A stretch of DNA of 30,805 nucleotides, from positions 1 to 30,805 of the forward strand of contig CAKREL010000018.1 of NCBI GenBank assembly GCA_934317205.1. Reading direction: 5' to 3'. The notes beneath the pieces are model-generated. The model saw nothing but the letters and a program-made list of their open reading frames with translations. It did no database searches and was not told the DNA's origin. This stretch comes from an uncultured Eubacterium sp. GTDB taxonomy: Bacteria > Bacillota > Clostridia > Lachnospirales > Lachnospiraceae. The translations under genes were made by a program, and so were the position numbers. Below are positions 20,551-27,787 of this stretch, piece by piece (position 1 is the stretch's first letter; the number at the start of each line of letters is the position of its first letter).

Positions 20551-22521
20551 ATGAAAATGAATAAGAATCCTTTTAAAGTAAACCATGAGCACCGTCCGCA
20601 ACGATTTCAGACAAAACTGCTGTTGTCCATTTTTCTGATTGCCACGCCGGTGATCGGTATTGTCTGCGGCATTTCTCTCTGGATGCTCTCACAAAACTAT
20701 CGACAGACTGCCATCAATTCACAGGCAGCTGCCACAGAAAAAGTCCGAAGCGACATTGCCAACCTGCTTGAAAGCACCCAGACTGTATCTCAGGATATGA
20801 TTTTTAACAGCGCGATCCAGCAGATTTTGTCCGACAGTACTTCTGGAGAACAGTTCCCACAAAATGCAGATGTTTCCTACCATATCAATGGTTTCATTGC
20901 AAATCGTGACTACATCAACTGCGTCGTTCTGACCGGACATAATCAGACTTTATATTCTACAGAAAAAGCCTTTACCAGTATCTCTGATTATGATACAATC
21001 CTGCACTCCCGCTGGCTAGCCACGCTGCAGGATAGCAAAAAGCCATTCCTCTGGTTCGTAAATCCAGATTACCGCCCAGTGACAGACAATGCCTCTGATG
21101 CTGACAGTAAAGCATATGCGTCTTTTCCGGGTGCAGCAGAAATGGATGCGCTGCCGGCAGTCAATCAGGGCGAACCCCAGCATCTTATGATGGCAAGACC
21201 AGTATATAGTATGTCGGACTATTCCACCCGACTTGGTTATCTTGTCTTATATCTCGACGATTCCTATATCTGTGATCTGTTAAACGGATTTCAGTTTGGT
21301 AAAACAACGAATACATGGCTTGTCAACAGTGATGGAAAAGCTATTTTGCACAGCAATGTTTCCAACGATTATTCTTTTTTACTGGACGAACTGGAACCAT
21401 CAGAAACAGGAACAATTCTCTCCTGCAACGGACAAAAATTCGTAATCAATATTAAGCCTGTGACTGTGAATGGATGGTACATCTACACGGCAACTCCTTT
21501 TAATGAAGTCGATGAACCACTTTCTATCTTCCTGCTCCAGTCTATCCTGCTGGCACTGATGATGATCGCAATCTTGTTTTTCCTTGCATCACGCACATCA
21601 TCCTCACTGTCCAGCCCAATTATCTATCTGGCGCACAACATGGATAATTACCGCAGCAATACGACACCGGAACCATTTTCCATGCATAGACCTCGGAAGC
21701 CGCAGCCAGAAGAAAAAACGTTTGATACGAAGGGGCTTCCTGCTGAGATCATCCAGATTTATGACTCTTATCAGCAGATGGTTGCCCGCATCAATACCTT
21801 GATTCGTGAAAACTATGTCAAAAATCTGGAAAAGAAAGATGCTGAACTGGCTCTGCTGCAAAGTCAGATCAATCCACATTTTCTCTACAATACACTGGAT
21901 TCCATTAACTGGATGGCAATTTCCAACGATCAGGATGAAATCAGTGAAATGGTCACTGCATTATCTGATATGTTCCGGCTAAGCCTGACCAAGAGCAAAA
22001 GCTCCTTTATCTCACTCGCACAAGAGCTTGATTATGTCAGAAGTTACCTTTTGCTACAGCAGTTCCGATACCAGGATTGTCTGGATATAGCCATTGACTG
22101 TCCAAATAACTTTGGCAGTTTTCTGATTCCTCGTTTTACACTGCAGCCACTGGTAGAAAATGCTATCAAACATGGCATTATTTCCCCGGATGAACCTTTT
22201 TCCATTAATTTGCAGGTGCTGATCCAGAAATATGAGCTCCACATTTTGATTGGAAACGATGGCTCACGTATTTCCCTGGATCATATGAAACAATTACTTG
22301 ATTTCGATGCCAGCCAGCATGAGTTGCTAGATTTTGATGAAAACAGCTACGGTGTGCAAAATATTCACCGCCGCATCCAGCTGATCTGTGGCTTGCAATA
22401 CGGTCTGTCTTACTTTATCCGTGGTGGAAGAACTTACTGTGATATCAAACTGCCAATTCAAAAAGAAGAAAAAAACGTATCACAGACAAATGAAAATAAT
22501 AATCCTCATATAGAAAAATAA
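20551..22521 (+). CDS. LytS/YesM-type sensor histidine kinase
   Basis: This 656-residue membrane kinase has helix 1 at about 22-46, an extracellular sensor domain of about 280 residues, and helix 2 at about 326-348. A linker and a His_kinase domain follow, with His443 in SQINPHFLYNTLDS, and an HATPase region with QPLVENAIKHGI and GVQNIHRRIQLI. This is the YesM class, which usually senses carbohydrates or related ligands and pairs with YesN-type regulators. The ATG has GAGGAG eleven bases upstream. The probable partner regulator is convergent and separated by a terminator, not in the usual operon. Confidence 0.92.
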   Translation: MKMNKNPFKVNHEHRPQRFQTKLLLSIFLIATPVIGIVCGISLWMLSQNYRQTAINSQAAATEKVRSDIANLLESTQTVSQDMIFNSAIQQILSDSTSGEQFPQNADVSYHINGFIANRDYINCVVLTGHNQTLYSTEKAFTSISDYDTILHSRWLATLQDSKKPFLWFVNPDYRPVTDNASDADSKAYASFPGAAEMDALPAVNQGEPQHLMMARPVYSMSDYSTRLGYLVLYLDDSYICDLLNGFQFGKTTNTWLVNSDGKAILHSNVSNDYSFLLDELEPSETGTILSCNGQKFVINIKPVTVNGWYIYTATPFNEVDEPLSIFLLQSILLALMMIAILFFLASRTSSSLSSPIIYLAHNMDNYRSNTTPEPFSMHRPRKPQPEEKTFDTKGLPAEIIQIYDSYQQMVARINTLIRENYVKNLEKKDAELALLQSQINPHFLYNTLDSINWMAISNDQDEISEMVTALSDMFRLSLTKSKSSFISLAQELDYVRSYLLLQQFRYQDCLDIAIDCPNNFGSFLIPRFTLQPLVENAIKHGIISPDEPFSINLQVLIQKYELHILIGNDGSRISLDHMKQLLDFDASQHELLDFDENSYGVQNIHRRIQLICGLQYGLSYFIRGGRTYCDIKLPIQKEEKNVSQTNENNNPHIEK

Positions 22522-22579
22522 CTTTTTAAATTTGATAGGAAAGTCACCGTAATTTCCTAAATCAAACACGAAAATGTAC

Positions 22580-22634
22580 AAAAAGGAAGCCTGCCATAAC
22601 AGCAACTGCTGTTTTTGACAGACTTCCTATTTTT
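22580..22634 (-). terminator. Terminator between convergent kinase and regulator genes
   Basis: The arms at 22585-22596 and 22616-22627 pair fully on the minus strand (12 bp with two G-U pairs), but on the plus strand the same two positions are C-A mismatches. A T-run follows leftward, with a weaker one rightward. An inner hairpin AACAGCA/TGCTGTT stacks inside. It therefore best serves the leftward regulator gene. Confidence 0.75.
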
Positions 22635-22682
22635 TATCTGATTTTTTCAATCGTTTAATAATTTGACATGTGAAAACTGCCG

Positions 22683-23534
22683 CTATTTTCGGGCATATTT
22701 CTTGCGGAATTCTGATAAGGTAGAACCCGTATTCCGCTTAAAAATCTGAGAAAAATATGTATAATCATTGTACCCGACTTCCACGGATATTTCATACATC
22801 TTCATATCTGTATGAAGCAGCAGTTCCTTTGCTTTCTCAATCCGCAAATTTGTCATATAGTTAATGATCGTTGTATTCTGCTCCTTTTTAAAGACATCAC
22901 ACAAATAGCTTTTATTTACATTTACATGCTCCGCTACATCTGTCAGCGAAATATTTTCATTATAATGCTTCTTGATATAGAGCAATGCATCCCGCACAAT
23001 CTTCGTAGCAGACTGATCAGCATCCTGATTCACCATTCCCGGACGCTGTCCAACCTCGTTTATCGGCGTAGAAGATACAACATTTTCGATTTCTTCTTTT
23101 CCAACCAGCCCGCGTGCATAACCATCCAACACCTGATAATAAGCTGCCTGACCACTTTTTGCTTCAATACGCTCATACATACGATGCAGCATATCTGCAA
23201 AATCTGCTTTTTTGATCGGCTTGAGCAGATAATCACTCACTCCGATCTTCATTGCTGTCTGTGCATAAGTAAAATCCCGGTATCCGGACAAAATAACAAT
23301 CTCACTCTCCGGTAAAATCTCCTTTGCGCGTTTTGCAAATTCCAGTCCGTCCATCTGCGGCATCCTCACATCAGTAATGATCAGATGTGGTCTCAGCTGC
23401 GGAAGTGCATCCAACGCTTTTAACGGATCTACAAAAGCACCTTTGACAAGAAATCCATAATCTTCCTTTTCGCAGAGTTTCTGAATACCTTGCAAAACAA
23501 TCTTTTCATCATCCAGTAAAACCATTGTATACAT
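22683..23534 (-). CDS. YesN-like response regulator with AraC-type DNA-binding domain
   Basis: This 283-residue protein has a receiver domain (acidic DDE near residues 8-10, phospho-acceptor Asp55 in ITDVRMPQMDG, Lys105 in LLKPI) and a C-terminal AraC pair of helix-turn-helices (residues about 185-283: SLTDVAEHVNVNKSYLCDVF and MYEISVEVGYNDYTYFSQIF). It lacks the long middle region found in many YesN proteins, so it is compact. The ATG at 23534 has AAAGGA about nine bases upstream. It is the likely partner of the convergent sensor kinase. Regulated genes may include the neighbouring MFS or lipoprotein genes (inference). Confidence 0.92.
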   Translation of the reverse strand: MYTMVLLDDEKIVLQGIQKLCEKEDYGFLVKGAFVDPLKALDALPQLRPHLIITDVRMPQMDGLEFAKRAKEILPESEIVILSGYRDFTYAQTAMKIGVSDYLLKPIKKADFADMLHRMYERIEAKSGQAAYYQVLDGYARGLVGKEEIENVVSSTPINEVGQRPGMVNQDADQSATKIVRDALLYIKKHYNENISLTDVAEHVNVNKSYLCDVFKKEQNTTIINYMTNLRIEKAKELLLHTDMKMYEISVEVGYNDYTYFSQIFKRNTGSTLSEFRKKYARK

Positions 23535-23655
23535 TTTGCATCATCCTTTTTCTTTCGTGATTTGCTCTATCCCCCTGCCGCGAAGTGTAGTTGTGCAGGG
23601 CTTTTTGCTTCCATTCATCTGACATTTTCGGAAGTTCCATTAGACATTCTCCTGA

Positions 23656-23886
23656 TCAGCCGTTCAGGTCTTTCAGGCTCTGGAACAATTCAATATCAGA
23701 CTGCTGCACCCGCATATTTGTCGTCATCGGTTCTTCTCCCGGTCTGGTGACAGTGATCTCGATAATTGTACCCTCCTGCACACCACCTGTTAATACATTG
23801 CGAAAAAATGCTGCAAATTTCGGATGGTTGCTTACAAACTGATTTTTTGCCTTCATTACTTTCATCGCTGCTGCCGGATTTATCAT
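23656..23886 (-). CDS. Conserved-looking 76-residue hypothetical protein
   Basis: The protein begins MINPAAAMKVMKAKNQFVSN, has a helix rich in basic residues, then a beta-type half with GTIIEITVTRPGEEP and MRVQQSDIELFQSLKDL. I start at ATG 23886, which has GAAGGAA five bases upstream, instead of the longer frame to 23925. The regular hydrophobic pattern and good ribosome site support it as real. I do not know its function. It lies between the MATE gene and the response regulator on the same strand. Confidence 0.7.
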   Translation of the reverse strand: MINPAAAMKVMKAKNQFVSNHPKFAAFFRNVLTGGVQEGTIIEITVTRPGEEPMTTNMRVQQSDIELFQSLKDLNG

Positions 23887-24032
23887 GATAAGTTCCTTCT
23901 TTCTTTTTATTTCTTTTAGTATCATACAGAAAAAACGATATCCGTTGACTGTTCCATTGCTTTACTGACATCATTTTACTCCTGATAATTATACTTTAAA
24001 TCCTATCACTTCATTTCTGAAAAGTCAATTTT

Positions 24033-25376
24033 CTACGCGTAACATCTGGCTTCTTTATCCGTCTTCGGAATCAGATTTTTCACGAACTTCCTGTAAAAAA
24101 GGTATCCTGCCAGTGTTGTTATAGAATCTGTCACCGGAAATGTCAGCCAGAAATAATTCAGACCAAATCGCGAAAACAGATAGGCCAGCGGAATAAATAA
24201 AAATACTGTTCGGATAATAGTCAACATTGAACTCTTCACAGCGTAGCCCAACGCCTGAAAAAATACTGGAAACGTCAGCGAACATACCAATGGAATAAAG
24301 CTGATTCCTATGATTCGGAAAGCAACTTCGCCAATGCTGATAACTTTCGGATCATGGGAAAAAACATGCAGCATTGGTCCCGGAATGGTTTCAAATAAAA
24401 CAACTCCGATCATCATCAATGCAATTCCAAATGCAATTGCCACCTTCAGTGTTTTTTTACAACGCTCATATTTGCCCGCTGCAAAATTGTAGCTTACTAC
24501 CGGCACGATACAGGTCTGCATTGCGCCCAGTGGAATAAAGAAAAAGGCCTGCCATTTATAATATAATCCGAGTACCGTTACTGCCTGATCTGAGAATGTC
24601 GCAAGAATCAGATTTAAGCCAAATATGTAAAACGTATACGCTGCCTGCATCAGAATATTTGGTATTCCAAGCTTATAAATTCGCCTGATCTGATGTGGAA
24701 ACACAATCAAAGCCGGAATTTTGCGACATCCGCCTTTCATAACGATCAACGCAGCCGCAATCTGCCCCAAAACAGTTGCTGTAGCCGCTCCGCCGATTCC
24801 CATTTTCGGCAGTCCACATAAGCCAAAAATCAGAAATGGATCCAGTACGATATTTACGATTGCCCCCACAATCTGTGCAATCATCGGTGTACGCATATTG
24901 CCTTCCGCCTGATGCACTTTCGTCCAGACGCTTTCCAGAAACAGTCCGACACTGAGCACACAGACAATTCTTCCGTAGCAAACAACCATCGCAATTACTT
25001 CTTCAGAAGACGTATTCATTCGCGCATAAGCCGGCATCAGAAAAAAACAGACCACCGCAAACATCACCCACATCAACAATGCAAGAGGTGTGCCGATACC
25101 TGCTGTATCATTTGATCTTTTCTTTTTTCCAATTCCAAGGTTATAGGCCATCTCCGTATTGATGCCGACTCCGGTTCCAACCGCCAGCGCGATCATCAGA
25201 AGCTGTATCGGATAAATAATAGAAAGTGCTGTCAGACCACTCTCTGAATAGCGTCCGACAAAAAAACTGTCCACCACGTTATATAATGCCTGGATCAGCT
25301 GCGCAAGCATGACCGGTGGCGCCATTTTTAACAATATTTTCGTGATTTTCTCTGTTCCAAAAAAATCATGGTTCAA
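24033..25376 (-). CDS. MATE-family multidrug/metabolite exporter
   Basis: This 447-residue protein has 12 predicted helices in two similar halves. It has typical MATE motifs such as PPVMLAQLIQALYNVVDSFF in the first helix region, followed by GRYSESGLTALSI, and VSYNFAAGKYERCKKTLKVA in the second half. It would use an Na+ or H+ gradient to export cationic compounds. The start is TTG at 25376, about six bases after GGGAGGGG. It follows the spoVA genes on the same strand after 101 bases with no clear terminator, so read-through from the sporulation promoter is possible, although a separate promoter is more likely. Confidence 0.9.
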   Translation of the reverse strand: MNHDFFGTEKITKILLKMAPPVMLAQLIQALYNVVDSFFVGRYSESGLTALSIIYPIQLLMIALAVGTGVGINTEMAYNLGIGKKKRSNDTAGIGTPLALLMWVMFAVVCFFLMPAYARMNTSSEEVIAMVVCYGRIVCVLSVGLFLESVWTKVHQAEGNMRTPMIAQIVGAIVNIVLDPFLIFGLCGLPKMGIGGAATATVLGQIAAALIVMKGGCRKIPALIVFPHQIRRIYKLGIPNILMQAAYTFYIFGLNLILATFSDQAVTVLGLYYKWQAFFFIPLGAMQTCIVPVVSYNFAAGKYERCKKTLKVAIAFGIALMMIGVVLFETIPGPMLHVFSHDPKVISIGEVAFRIIGISFIPLVCSLTFPVFFQALGYAVKSSMLTIIRTVFLFIPLAYLFSRFGLNYFWLTFPVTDSITTLAGYLFYRKFVKNLIPKTDKEARCYA

Positions 25377-25477
25377 ATAATCCCCTCCCCCTTATATACA
25401 TCATCTAGCATGATAGTATATTTCTGAGAGAAAATCCAGTGAAAAATCAAAAAGAATTATCTATCTTAATTTGGCTG

Positions 25478-26023
25478 TCAAAAACCTAACATCCAATACA
25501 CCAGGCCAAGCAGCCAGCTTGTAAAAATACCATATAAGATCACGGGACCTCCGATAGAAAAAATCTGGCTTCCGATTCCAAATACCTGTCCTTCTTTTTT
25601 ATATTCTATAGCGGGAGCTGCCACTCCATTTGCGAAACCAGTAATTGGGACAAGCGCACCTGCACCGCCAAATTTTGCGATCGTCGGATAGATATTTAAT
25701 CCGGTAAGAATCACACTGATCAGTACCAGAATAAGACTCGCCCATTTTCCGGCAGTCAGCGAATCCATACCACGACTAATGCAAAAGTTTGTAATTGCCT
25801 GCCCGACACAACAAATGATGCCCCCAACCAGAAAGGCTTTCAGCATGTTTAACGGCAGACTGTAGGTCGGCGTCACTTGACTGACATAGACATTATATGC
25901 ATTTTTCCGTGTTTCTTTTTCTTCTTCTGTCCTGGCATCCTCTGCATTTACAATCTCCCGGATTAATTCTTCCCTCGAAACTTTCTTATAATCTGATTTC
26001 GTTTTCTTTCTGTTCTCACTCAA
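25478..26023 (-). CDS. spoVAC: Stage V sporulation protein AC
   Basis: This 181-residue membrane protein has the SpoVA pattern NMLKAFLVGGIICCVGQAI, a central GLNIYPTIAKFGGAGALVPI and GQVFGIGSQIFSIGGPVILY near the end. SpoVAC forms part of the inner-membrane channel that moves dipicolinate into the forespore and out at germination. An N-terminal extension of about 40 charged residues makes it longer than the Bacillus protein (about 150). The start is TTG at 26023, eight bases after AAAGGTGG. SpoVAD and SpoVAE, normally next, are absent here. Confidence 0.9.
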   Translation of the reverse strand: MSENRKKTKSDYKKVSREELIREIVNAEDARTEEEKETRKNAYNVYVSQVTPTYSLPLNMLKAFLVGGIICCVGQAITNFCISRGMDSLTAGKWASLILVLISVILTGLNIYPTIAKFGGAGALVPITGFANGVAAPAIEYKKEGQVFGIGSQIFSIGGPVILYGIFTSWLLGLVYWMLGF

Positions 26024-26080
26024 AGCCAGAACCACCTTTCACCTATTTTTTAATACCAGTTTTGTTGGCACTCACACTTT

Positions 26081-26500
26081 CTATGCAATCCAGAAAAAAA
26101 AGAATAAACCACCTGCTGTTTTTCCTGCCGCAAACGCGGTAAGCAGCATTTCCAGTCCGTTTTTTAAATTCACTCTGCGAAACAGCACCGGAAACACATT
26201 CAAGACTTCAGCCAGTGCCACCGACAGACAGCCCAAAAATACACCGGAAGCCAGGCCATAAACCACAAGGAACCATGCCCCCACTTGAAATGGAATCTGT
26301 GGAAAAATCGCCAGAACACATCCAAAGATTCCGCCAAAGATCAATGAATTTTCCAGGACCGGCACATAAGCCGCCACACTTGTTTTTCCTGCCATACGTG
26401 GTACGATACCAAGACTTGCTGCCAATGCAAAAACACCGGCTGCCACGCTGATACCAAATACTATGCCAAGTATGCCTAATAAAATCTGATAACCAAGCAT
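26081..26500 (-). CDS. spoVAB: Stage V sporulation protein AB
   Basis: This 139-residue membrane protein has four to five helices, ASLGIVPRMAG after the first helix, and GCLSVALAEVLNVFPVLFRR, the most recognisable SpoVAB segment. The length matches the Bacillus protein. The ATG has AAGGAGAG eight bases upstream. It lies between spoVAA and spoVAC in one leftward operon. The exact role is unknown, but it is part of the SpoVA dipicolinate-transport complex of the forespore membrane. Confidence 0.9.
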   Translation of the reverse strand: MLGYQILLGILGIVFGISVAAGVFALAASLGIVPRMAGKTSVAAYVPVLENSLIFGGIFGCVLAIFPQIPFQVGAWFLVVYGLASGVFLGCLSVALAEVLNVFPVLFRRVNLKNGLEMLLTAFAAGKTAGGLFFFFWIA

Positions 26501-26574
26501 TCTTCTCTCTCCTTCTTCCTTGATTTCACATAGACATATGGAAGAATCCTTCTGTTTACCTAAATATGCCTTTC

Positions 26575-27210
26575 TTATCTATCCTGATTCTTCTCCCTGC
26601 GACTGCTTGTCTCAATATATGTCATGTCTACATCCTGTTCATATTTGCGCATAGCAATCTGGATCGGTGTCGGATCATTTGTAATTTTCTTTTTCCCGAC
26701 ATGATTATAAAAAACCATGCTACCGATGGCCAGTCCGATACAAAAGCAGATTTCCAGTGCACTGACACCCGTATATTTCTGTCCGGTCACCCGTGTATAT
26801 AATGCGGAAAAAACGTTTAAAACGGACACATCTTCGATAAATGTCATAATCGTAAATGCTGATCCAAAAAACAGGATCACACATACAACCGCGGTTTTTA
26901 AATACTGCACTGCTTTCTTTTCCTGAACCGGTACATAACGAATAACAAAGTCTGACTCTCCTATATTTTCAATGTCCAGTGTCGGATATTTTTCATGAAT
27001 TTTCCGAATGATATCCAAAACAGAAAAAACCTGCACAAAGCTGCTCTTTTCATTTCCGTGAAAATGATAAATCTGCTCCTGTAATACCTGACGGCGGATA
27101 CCCACATCGGTACATTCCACCGATGCGATATCCTGCAGTTTTACACTGCGTTCATATACAATGCAGTTTTGTTCAATCTTCAGATATAAGGTCTGTCCCG
27201 AAGCTCCCAT
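26575..27210 (-). CDS. spoVAA: Stage V sporulation protein AA
   Basis: This 211-residue protein has an N-terminal soluble beta-rich domain (TLYLKIEQNCIVYERSVKLQ, with RYVPVQ near residue 100) and two membrane helices (about residues 111-133 and 155-175), as in SpoVAA. The ATG at 27210 has AAAGGA five bases upstream, which I prefer to the ATG at 27231. It is the second gene behind the sigma-G-like promoter, so it should be made in the forespore. Confidence 0.88.
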   Translation of the reverse strand: MGASGQTLYLKIEQNCIVYERSVKLQDIASVECTDVGIRRQVLQEQIYHFHGNEKSSFVQVFSVLDIIRKIHEKYPTLDIENIGESDFVIRYVPVQEKKAVQYLKTAVVCVILFFGSAFTIMTFIEDVSVLNVFSALYTRVTGQKYTGVSALEICFCIGLAIGSMVFYNHVGKKKITNDPTPIQIAMRKYEQDVDMTYIETSSRREKNQDR

Positions 27211-27268
27211 ATAATTCCTTTCTACCCACATGCAGTACTCTTTTGTGTAGAGTGCAGTGATTCTGTTA

Positions 27269-27628
27269 TTATGCGTTCTCCCTGTCCGTAAAGACCTCCT
27301 GCGCAGATTCTTTCATCTCAGACACGTCCTCCTTAATCTCATTGGCAGCGTGACGGACTGCTTCTCCTGCATGTTTCCAGCTGTCCTTCATTTCATCTGC
27401 TGAATATTCTGCCGCAAATTTCACTTCCTTTGCGATATCTTCTCCCTGTTGTTTCATACACCCACATGCCTGTTTTATTTTTTTCTTCTTATCCTGTATC
27501 TTTTTACCAAAACTTCCATTCTCGTACATATCCTCTCCTTTTAGCCCACATAAAAAATAAAAAACTGCTCCCGCGATCATGGCAAGCACTACTAAACAGC
27601 AAGACTTTTTGATTAATTTACAACACAT
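27269..27628 (-). CDS. Unknown small membrane protein, first gene of the spoVA operon
   Basis: This 119-residue protein has a Cys-rich basic N-terminus (MCCKLIKKSCCL), one membrane helix (about residues 9-28) and a long charged tail with amphipathic helices (AAEYSADEMKDSWKHAGEAV, HAANEIKEDVSEMKESAQEV) like YtxH or apolipoprotein-type proteins. The ATG has AAGGAGGAA seven bases upstream. It is the first gene after a sigma-G-like promoter and lies 58 bases before spoVAA. I know no standard spoVA gene of this type, so a forespore membrane role is inferred from context only. Confidence 0.75.
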   Translation of the reverse strand: MCCKLIKKSCCLVVLAMIAGAVFYFLCGLKGEDMYENGSFGKKIQDKKKKIKQACGCMKQQGEDIAKEVKFAAEYSADEMKDSWKHAGEAVRHAANEIKEDVSEMKESAQEVFTDRENA

Positions 27629-27685
27629 GTAAATTTCCTCCTTCCAGACTATAAACGATCCGTTTACAGAAGTTTATTTTACCGT

Positions 27686-27715
27686 TAGTATGGAGCGATT
27701 TTTTATAATTTATTC
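27686..27715 (-). promoter_or_regulatory. Sigma-G-type forespore promoter
   Basis: On the minus strand GAATA (27715-27711) and CATACTA (27692-27686) are separated by exactly 18 bases and fit the sigma-G consensus GHATR-N18-CATNHTA at every defined base. The first gene starts about 50 bases after the expected transcription start. Confidence 0.8.
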
Positions 27716-27728
27716 AAATTTTAAGGGT

Positions 27729-27766
27729 AAAAAAACGGCTCCGGGAAATTCCCGAAACCGTTTTTT
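27729..27766 (-). terminator. Terminator of the surface-protein gene
   Basis: On the minus strand ACGGTTTCGGGA and TCCCGGAGCCGT form a 12-bp stem with two G-U pairs and a three-base loop, followed by a run of seven T. It lies about 25 bases after the stop codon at 27788. Confidence 0.85.
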
Positions 27767-27787
27767 CAGTTTTTTAATAACGATATC

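Noticed and set aside
23573..23606. Possible rightward terminator CCCTGC/GCAGGG plus T-run
   Set aside because: The stem is only 6 bp with a 16-base loop, and no rightward gene ends near it.
23696..23974. 92-codon frame overlapping the 76-residue gene
   Set aside because: It starts after an AGGAG but soon becomes low-complexity Ser/Cys-rich shadow sequence of the better frame.
25377..25477. Guanidine-IV riboswitch before the MATE gene
   Set aside because: Such riboswitches precede some clostridial MATE genes, but I could not find the expected hairpin and pseudoknot in this 101-base gap.
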